A stretch of 27,850 nucleotides of DNA from DATAQC01 sp051005135 (lineage in GTDB: Bacteria > Actinomycetota > Acidimicrobiia > Acidimicrobiales > AC-14). The stretch covers positions 1-27,850 of the forward strand of contig JBPCJQ010000048.1 of assembly GCA_051005135.1 (NCBI GenBank), read 5' to 3'. Of this stretch, positions 22,961 through 27,850 are shown in pieces (within the stretch, counting starts at the first letter, position 1; every line of letters begins with the position of its first letter). Both the position numbers and the translations under genes were made by a program. Under the pieces are notes generated by a model. It did no database searches, had not been told where the DNA came from, and saw only the letters and a list, made by a program, of their open reading frames with translations.

Positions 22961-24535
22961 ATGCCAAACCTGATCACCAGCAGCATCCTCACCCGTCCCG
23001 AGGTGGTGGGCTCCTTCGTCGTCATCCTCGGCGCGGCTATCGTGACTCTCCGAATGACAAATCCCCGGCGCGCCCTGGGACGCTTGAAGCGCTCGAAAGC
23101 CCCTGTCCCCGTTGCCGCCGGCGGCACCGAGACGCCCTTCCAGGTGGGCAAGGTCGACGATGACGTCAGCGCCACCCAGCAGAGGGTGACCTTCGCCGAC
23201 GTGGCCGGCCTCGACGAGGCCATCGCCGACCTGCGTGAGGTCAAGGAGTTCCTCACCGACCCCCACCGGTTCCAAGTGCTCGGAGCCGAGCTGCCCAAGG
23301 GAATCCTGCTCTACGGGCTACCCGGCTGCGGCAAGACTCTGCTGGCCCGGGCCTTGGCAGGCGAGACGGGTGTGCCCTTCTTCTTCGTGTCGGCCACCAG
23401 CTTCGTGGAGAAGTTCGTGGGCTTGGGGGCGGCCCGGGTGCGCCAGCTCTTCGAGGCGGCCAAGCGAGAGGCGCCCTCCATCATCTTCATCGACGAGCTC
23501 GACGCGATCGGCCGGTTCCGCAGCGCCGAGGCGGCCGGCGACCGCGAGTTTGACCACACCCTCAACCAGCTGCTCGTCGAGCTAGACGGGTTCTCGGGCT
23601 CGTCGGGCGTGCTCATCTTGGGGGCCACCAACCGCCCCGAGCTGATCGACTCGGCACTGCTGCGACCGGGCCGCTTCGACCGCCGCATCCAGGTCGACCG
23701 CCCCGACCGCGACGGGCGCGAGCGCATCCTCCAGCTCCACGCCTACCGACGGCCGGTGTCGCGGCGGGTCGACTGGAGCGAGGTGGCGGCCAACACCGCC
23801 GGGCTGAGCGCCGCCGAGCTGGCCAACATCGTCAACGAGGCCGCCTTGCTGGCCGCCCGCCGCCACCGCGACCGGGTGGCTCCCGAAGACGTCGACGAGG
23901 CGTGCTCGCGCGTCATATCCGGCACCCGAGCAGCCAAGCTCATGACCGACGACGAGAAGCAGCTCGTTGCGGTGCACGAAGCGGGCCACGCCCTGCTGTC
24001 CATCCTGCTGCGAGGGGTCAAGCCACCCTCGCGGATATCCATCGTCAACCGCCCCGGTGCCTTCCAGCGCTCGCCGTGGGCGGCGCCCGACGACCGCGAG
24101 GTGCTCACCAAGCGTGAGCTCATGGCCCAGCTGATCGTCCTCCTCGGAGGGCGGGCGTCGGAGATGAACGTCTTCGGCCAGCCCAGCACCCGCTCGGAGG
24201 ACGACCTCGAGAACGCCGCTGCTCTGGCCCGGCGCATGGTGGAGCGCCTGGCCATGACCGGGCGGTTCGAGCTGGCCGGCTCCGACGGTGACTCCAAACG
24301 CCCGCTCACCGCCGACGAGGCTCAGGGCGGCAAAGAGGTCCGCGAGCTACTGCTGCGGGCCGAACAGGCCGCCCGTACCATCCTCAGCGACAACGCTGCC
24401 GACCTGCAACGGGTGGCCGCTGACCTGGCCGAGCGGGAGACCCTCACCGCCGCCGAGCTCAGCGAGCTGGTCGGCCGCTCCTCGACCCCGGCCGCCGCCG
24501 ACGAGGCCGACCGCTTCAACCTCGAGGCGAACTAG
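22961..24535 (+). CDS. short-form FtsH-like AAA metalloprotease
   Basis: A 524-residue membrane protease. Only one transmembrane helix is visible (residues about 14-31), with no periplasmic domain. The AAA domain has FADVAGLDEAIADLREVKEF, Walker A GLPGCGKT (119-126; unusual Leu and Cys), pore FVEKFVGLGAARVRQLF, Walker B IIFIDELDAIG and the SRH GATNRPELIDSALLRPGRFD. The protease domain has HEAGH (339-343) and an Asp in RSEDDLENAAALARRMV as the third zinc ligand. Catalytic residues are complete. Standard FtsH has two helices and about 600-700 residues, so this is probably a divergent paralogue. ATG 22961 is preferred; no good ribosome site is seen. Native role: ATP-dependent degradation of membrane or cytosolic proteins. 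Confidence 0.88.
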   Translation: MPNLITSSILTRPEVVGSFVVILGAAIVTLRMTNPRRALGRLKRSKAPVPVAAGGTETPFQVGKVDDDVSATQQRVTFADVAGLDEAIADLREVKEFLTDPHRFQVLGAELPKGILLYGLPGCGKTLLARALAGETGVPFFFVSATSFVEKFVGLGAARVRQLFEAAKREAPSIIFIDELDAIGRFRSAEAAGDREFDHTLNQLLVELDGFSGSSGVLILGATNRPELIDSALLRPGRFDRRIQVDRPDRDGRERILQLHAYRRPVSRRVDWSEVAANTAGLSAAELANIVNEAALLAARRHRDRVAPEDVDEACSRVISGTRAAKLMTDDEKQLVAVHEAGHALLSILLRGVKPPSRISIVNRPGAFQRSPWAAPDDREVLTKRELMAQLIVLLGGRASEMNVFGQPSTRSEDDLENAAALARRMVERLAMTGRFELAGSDGDSKRPLTADEAQGGKEVRELLLRAEQAARTILSDNAADLQRVAADLAERETLTAAELSELVGRSSTPAAADEADRFNLEAN

Positions 24536-24569
24536 CGCTCCTGGCCAACGCGGGGCCAGTGTGGGTGAG

Positions 24570-24575
24570 TAACGT
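24570..24575 (+). promoter_or_regulatory. -10-like TAACGT before the small membrane protein gene
   Basis: TAACGT ends 6 bases before ATG 24582; no Shine-Dalgarno. Leaderless initiation is likely. Confidence 0.45.
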
Positions 24576-24581
24576 CCCGCG

Positions 24582-24836
24582 ATGGGCACGCCCGAGTGGC
24601 AGTGGTGGAAGGAGCTCGAGGCCACAGAGAAGGCCGCCCGCAGGCAGTCCTGGCAGGCAGCATGGAACGGTCAGGCGGTGCGGTGGATCGTGTTGGCCGG
24701 TTTCGGCGTGCTGGCCGTCTTCAAATTCGCCCGGGGCGCCTGGGTGTTCGGGCTGGGCTACCTGGCATGCGCGGTTGGGTTCTTCGTTGCCTACAGCATC
24801 GAAGCCAGTCGGCGCCGGAAGCGGCCCGAGCCCTGA
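24582..24836 (+). CDS. small two-helix membrane protein
   Basis: An 84-residue protein. A Trp/Glu-rich N-terminus (TPEWQWWKELEATEKAARRQ) is followed by two hydrophobic helices (VRWIVLAGFGVLAVFKF and WVFGLGYLACAVGFFVAYSI) and a basic tail RRRKRP. By the positive-inside rule both ends face the cytoplasm. No known family. It lies 46 bases after the FtsH-like gene on the same strand but has its own TAACGT element. Confidence 0.7.
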   Translation: MGTPEWQWWKELEATEKAARRQSWQAAWNGQAVRWIVLAGFGVLAVFKFARGAWVFGLGYLACAVGFFVAYSIEASRRRKRPEP

Positions 24837-24854
24837 CGGTGCTCGATCGGCCGC

Positions 24855-26069
24855 TCAACAGCCCGCGATGGGCGGCTCGCAGTTGTCGGGATGGTTCCCG
24901 GTGACGGGGCTGGCGCTCAGGGTCACGTTGCCTCCGTCGTTGTAGATGCCCCCACCGGCGGGCGGATCTCCGCCAGGAATGCCGTTGGCGACGTTGGCCC
25001 TGACGGGGCTGCCCGCCAGCGCCAGGTCGGCGCCGTTGTAGATGCCGCCGCCAAGGGTCGACGGTGACGTCGCCCGATTAGCAGTGACCGTGGTGGCGGT
25101 GAGTCGCGCCGTGCCGAAGTTCTCGAGGCCACCGCCTTCGGACTGGGCGCCGGAACCGGTGGCGCGGGCAACGTTGGCCTGGATGGTGCTGGCGTCGATG
25201 TTGAAGGTGCCATCCTGGATGGAGATGCCACCGCCGTTGCCACGGCCGTTGAGGCCCTCGGCGAGGACACGGTTGCCCACGACCTTGGTGCGGCTGACCG
25301 TGAGGTCACCGCTGCTGCCGATACCGCCGGCCGCAGCGATGAACAGGATGGGCGACGAGCCGGTAGACGTCGCGGTGTTGACGGCGACCTCACTGTCGCG
25401 CATGGTCATCGTAGCCCCCGCCCGGTTGATGACGCCCCCACCCACGGCGGCGAAGATCAAGGTGCCCGTGGCAGCAGCGGTGTTGTCCAGCACTTCCGTA
25501 TGGCTCAGAGTGGCCACTCCCTGGTTGGCGATGCCGCCGCCCCCAGCCGAGGCGCCACTGCCCGACACCGTATTGGCCTTGACCACAGCGTCGGAGAGGC
25601 TCAGCGTGCCCTCGTTGAAGATGCCGCCTCCATAGGCGGTGGCGCCGTTGGCGGTCGCCAGGCCCCCCGTGATCGTGAGCCGGTCGAGGTTGACGTTGGC
25701 GCCGGGCCCGACGTCGAAGATGCGGAACGGCGACGGCGACGAGCGCCGGATCGTGGCCCCATTCCCCCGAATGGACACTTGCCCGGTGACCACAGGAAGG
25801 CCGTTGCCGGGATTGTCGGCGGCGGTGAGGACGTAGCTGCAGCCGCCCGCCAGGTTGATCGTGTCAGGGCCGGGCGAGGCGTTGGCCTGGTCGACGGCCC
25901 CGACCAGGCCCGCCGCACCTCCTCCGGCGCCGCGGCACGGGACATTGATGGTGGCGGCAGGAGCCGCCCCGGCCGCGCCCTGGGTCGTGGCCATCAACCC
26001 CAGAGCGAGGGCGCCCCCCAGGAGTGCCTGGCCCGACCGGCGCCTGCCACGCCTGCATCCCATCACCAT
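24855..26069 (-). CDS. secreted right-handed beta-helix protein
   Basis: About 404 residues. A basic N-terminus (GCRRGRRRSGQ), a hydrophobic signal region (ALLGGALALGLMATTQGAAGA) and then about 14 repeating turns of the type GGGIxNxGxLxLxxxxVxxN, such as YGGGIFNEGTLSLSD and GGGIYNDGGNVTLSA, which match polymorphic-outer-membrane/pectate-lyase-like parallel beta-helix repeats. The first mature segment, INVPCRGAGGGAAGLVGAVD, is the CSLREA-like capping region that precedes such helices. No catalytic site is seen; adhesion or matrix roles are inferred. Several start codons lie in a row (26072, 26069, 26066, 26063); ATG 26069 best fits the GGAGG ribosome site. The upstream extension to 26276 is not protein-like. 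Confidence 0.85.
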   Translation of the reverse strand: MVMGCRRGRRRSGQALLGGALALGLMATTQGAAGAAPAATINVPCRGAGGGAAGLVGAVDQANASPGPDTINLAGGCSYVLTAADNPGNGLPVVTGQVSIRGNGATIRRSSPSPFRIFDVGPGANVNLDRLTITGGLATANGATAYGGGIFNEGTLSLSDAVVKANTVSGSGASAGGGGIANQGVATLSHTEVLDNTAAATGTLIFAAVGGGVINRAGATMTMRDSEVAVNTATSTGSSPILFIAAAGGIGSSGDLTVSRTKVVGNRVLAEGLNGRGNGGGISIQDGTFNIDASTIQANVARATGSGAQSEGGGLENFGTARLTATTVTANRATSPSTLGGGIYNGADLALAGSPVRANVANGIPGGDPPAGGGIYNDGGNVTLSASPVTGNHPDNCEPPIAGC

Positions 26070-26219
26070 CATCCACCTCCGCCTCGCCGCCGGCGACGCC
26101 GGCCGGCTCGATCCCCGGACACTAGGCGGTGCCCGGCTCGGTGTCGAGGTCCGTCGCGCCCGACCGCGATAGCTGCTACGGATGGGCGATGATCCCATGG
26201 TGAGCGAGACGGTCCCTGT

Positions 26220-27370
26220 GTGGACCTGGCTCCCGAACCTGACCACAGCACCGCTCCGCCTCTGAGGAACAGGCACCGGTGGCCTCTCCGACGGCGGTCG
26301 ACCATCGGCCTGGCCACATTGGTGGTGGGTGTGGCCGCCATCGTCGTCGCGTCCGTGGTCGTAGCTTCGCCCCGCGCCTCAGCCGGCCGCGTCCCCCGGC
26401 CCCCGTGCTCGGCCCTGCCGTCGACGTGTTCGATGGCGACCTCGGAGATCCCTTCATCCTCCCCGTGGGCTCCGGGGCCAACACCTCCTACATAGCATTC
26501 GGCACCGGCGACTGGCCGGCCCGGGTGCCGACCGCCCGATCCGCCGACCTCAAGAGCTGGCAGGAGGGCCCCGACGCGCTACCCCAGCTTCCCGCCTGGT
26601 CGCCCCCCGATCCGAAGAACTCACTGAGCGGGGCGCCTGCCGCCCTCGACACCGGCCGCGGGTTCGTGCTATACGTGAGCCTGCCCGAGGCCGCGGCAAG
26701 GCAGGAATGCATCGCCGCGGCCACCTCGCCCACGGCCCAAGGCCCCTACACCGTCGTGGGCAACGGGCCGCTCTTGTGCCAGCACGACATCGGCGGATCC
26801 ATCGACCCGTCCGTCACCAGCGACCGAGCTGGGAAACTTCACCTGTTGTGGAAGAACGACGGCAACGCCCTCGGACTGCCCACCAGCATCTGGGAGCAGG
26901 AACTGACCAAGGACGGGCTCGGCCTGGCGGGTCCCGCCCACCGGCTGCTCACCTCCGAACAGTCGTGGCAGGGTGGCATCATCGAAGAGCCCGCTGTCAT
27001 CCCCGCGGCCAAGGGAGGCTGGTGGCTCTTCTACTCGGGCAACTTCTTCGACCGTGCCGAGTACGCCACCGGGCTCGCTTACTGCCCCAGTCTCAGCGGT
27101 CCTTGTGCCGAGGCCCAGCCCGGCCCGTTCCTGGGAACCGCCCAGCTCGGCCAACAACGCCAGTTCGCACCAGGCGGCCTGGAGACCTTCAGTGACGCCC
27201 ACGGCAAGCTGTGGGCCGTTCTCGACACCTGGAACCGTCCCCCCCCGCAACGGCCGCTTCTACTGCTGCCGCTCGCTCCAACTAGCACCCATCATGTCGT
27301 CTTGACCTGTGCCGGGACGCCCGGCCACCTGAAGCTCGGGCCGAACGCCCCGCTGGCGAGGCGGGCGTAG
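26220..27370 (+). pseudogene. secreted GH43-like glycoside hydrolase, frameshifted after the signal peptide
   Basis: Two frames make one secreted enzyme. Frame 1 from GTG 26220 has a basic N-region (RNRHRWPLRRRST), hydrophobic IGLATLVVGVAAIVVASVVVA and Ala-x-Ala-like ASA. Frame 2, one base back, carries the domain from about 26405 to TAG 27370: GDLGDPFIL (acid 1), TARSADLKSW, GGSIDPSVTSD (acid 2), LLWKNDGNALGLPTSIW, GIIEEPAVI (Glu) and WWLFYSGNFFD, the five-bladed GH43 pattern. The change occurs in a pair of C5 runs (26392-26404) and could be a one-base loss or a sequencing error; neither frame alone gives a signal and a domain. The intact domain of about 320 residues suggests recent damage. 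The C-terminus overlaps the hemerythrin gene on the other strand by 79 bases. Confidence 0.75.
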
Positions 27371-27594
27371 CGGCCACGAGCCAGGCGGGCGACAGGCCGA
27401 AGCGGCAATCGGCGGACTTGTTCCGGGGTGGCAGCCGAGGCCACCCGTGCGGCGAAGAAGCCAACATGGCGAGGGCTCATGCCTCGCTTGAGCCTTCTTT
27501 TGAGCCGACTCCATTGGGCGGCGTTGAAGGCATTCGCCATGACCGGGAAGAGGTCACGCTCCTCGGCGACGATGTGGCGCTCCAGCCGAACCTG
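27292..27594 (-). pseudogene. hemerythrin-like protein, N-terminus removed by an insertion element
   Basis: Read from the junction on the minus strand: QVRLERHIVAEERDLFPV, then MANAFNAAQWSRLKRRLKRG, MSPRHVGFFAARVASAAT, and a basic tail to TGA 27292. HIVAEERDLFP is the HxxxE(E) iron-ligand segment of hemerythrin-type four-helix proteins, and MSPRHVGFF is a usual downstream element. The upstream helices carrying the other ligands are absent: the frame meets TGA at 27595-27597, exactly where IS sequence begins. The missing part is either beyond the IS or lost. ATG 27540 could start a fragment but would lack the ligands. Confidence 0.75.
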
Positions 27595-27850
27595 TCAATA
27601 GCGGATTGCCGGGTTTCTATGCGGATTGGATGGATGGTCGATTGATCCATGCCTTGGTCGGGACTCTCGCGGGATGGGGACGCTTGGTGAACCGTTCGGG
27701 GTGAGCGGCAGCGGCGGCGTCGAGGGTGGCCTGGCGGTGTTCGACGATGGCGTGCTGGTTGCCGTCGTGGAGATCAGCGGGGCGGAGGTAGCCGATGCCG
27801 GAGTGGTAGTGCACCTCGTTGTACCAGTGCACGAAGCGGCGGACCCAGGC
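27593..27850 (-). mobile_element. one end of an IS3-family insertion sequence (element continues outside window)
   Basis: IS sequence starts around 27593 (TGTCAATAGCGGATTGCCGG), directly where hemerythrin homology stops, and runs to the window edge. TGTCAA at the tip reads TTGACA outward, a common feature of terminal repeats that can supply a -35 to the flanking gene. Only one end is visible, so the inverted repeat and target duplication cannot be checked. Confidence 0.75.
27617..27850 (-). CDS. IS3-family transposase (OrfB), C-terminal end
   Basis: Seventy-seven residues of the C-terminus are in the window; the frame is open at the window edge. AWVRRFVHWYNEVHYHSGIG followed by YLRPADLHDG and RQATLDAAAAAHPERF is the standard end of IS3-group integrase-core transposases (xxFxxWYNxxxxHSGIGxLTPxxVH). 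The catalytic DDE residues lie upstream, outside the window. It ends at TAG 27617, about 20 bases from the element tip, as is normal for IS3 elements. Confidence 0.88.
   Translation of the reverse strand, partial: AWVRRFVHWYNEVHYHSGIGYLRPADLHDGNQHAIVEHRQATLDAAAAAHPERFTKRPHPARVPTKAWINRPSIQSA

Noticed and set aside
26197..26265. ATG-started 22-codon frame before the GH43 gene
   Set aside because: It overlaps the signal-peptide frame, ends without coupling to it, and has no ribosome site or -10 at a fitting distance.
1..27850. CRISPR arrays
   Set aside because: No spaced direct repeats were seen; the repeats present are tandem (975-1016, 3391-3450, 22843-22894) or paired hairpins (22038-22081).

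Overview
The window is GC-rich (roughly 70% by eye) bacterial chromosome with strong G/C third-position bias, many GTG/TTG starts and 1-8 base gene overlaps. The families (OmpR/HisKA pairs, RHH toxin-antitoxin, FtsX-type ABC exporter, TatA-like pair, MurJ, PG_binding_4/YkuD transpeptidase, DUF6390, GH43) point to an Actinomycetota member, perhaps an uncultured or Acidimicrobiia-like lineage; class cannot be fixed from this sequence alone.

Layout. 1-1480: the C-terminal end of a DUF499-type ATPase (defence-associated family), then a small toxin/RHH-antitoxin pair whose toxin frame is broken by six tandem copies of a 7-bp repeat. 1736-9672 (minus): a PAP2-pseudokinase-flippase-like fusion protein, sensor kinase 1 and response regulator 1, a lysozyme-like exported protein, a small secreted repeat protein, then sensor kinase 2 and response regulator 2. 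9808-15212 (plus): lipoprotein, two ABC ATPases, an FtsX permease and a methyltransferase, the first four overlapping end to end and divergent from response regulator 2. 15254-17172 (minus): polysaccharide-deacetylase lipoprotein, a possible small ORF and a membrane protein. 17321-18190 (plus): TatB/TatA-like pair and a small broken gene. 18271-18951 (minus): tRNA-Gly(TCC), tRNA-Pro(TGG) and an RsbW-like kinase. 19135-22020 (plus): MurJ and an L,D-transpeptidase with a short upstream ORF. 22085-26069: DUF6390 protein (minus), a short FtsH-like AAA protease (plus), a small membrane protein (plus), and a secreted beta-helix protein (minus). 26220-27850: a frameshifted GH43-like secreted protein (plus), then a hemerythrin gene (minus) cut by the end of an IS3-family element that runs off the window.

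Theme. Most genes act at the envelope: lipid II export (MurJ), peptidoglycan cross-linking (L,D-transpeptidase), glycan deacetylation, lytic-like activity, lipid phosphatase/flippase functions, membrane proteolysis, Tat export and two envelope-type two-component systems. Regulation looks largely leaderless: several first genes of transcription units have a TAnnnT element ending 6-8 bases before the start codon and no Shine-Dalgarno, whereas internal genes are coupled by overlap. Three reading frames are broken (toxin, post-tatA small gene, GH43); one is at a heptamer repeat and one at C runs, so phase variation, decay and sequencing error all have to be considered.
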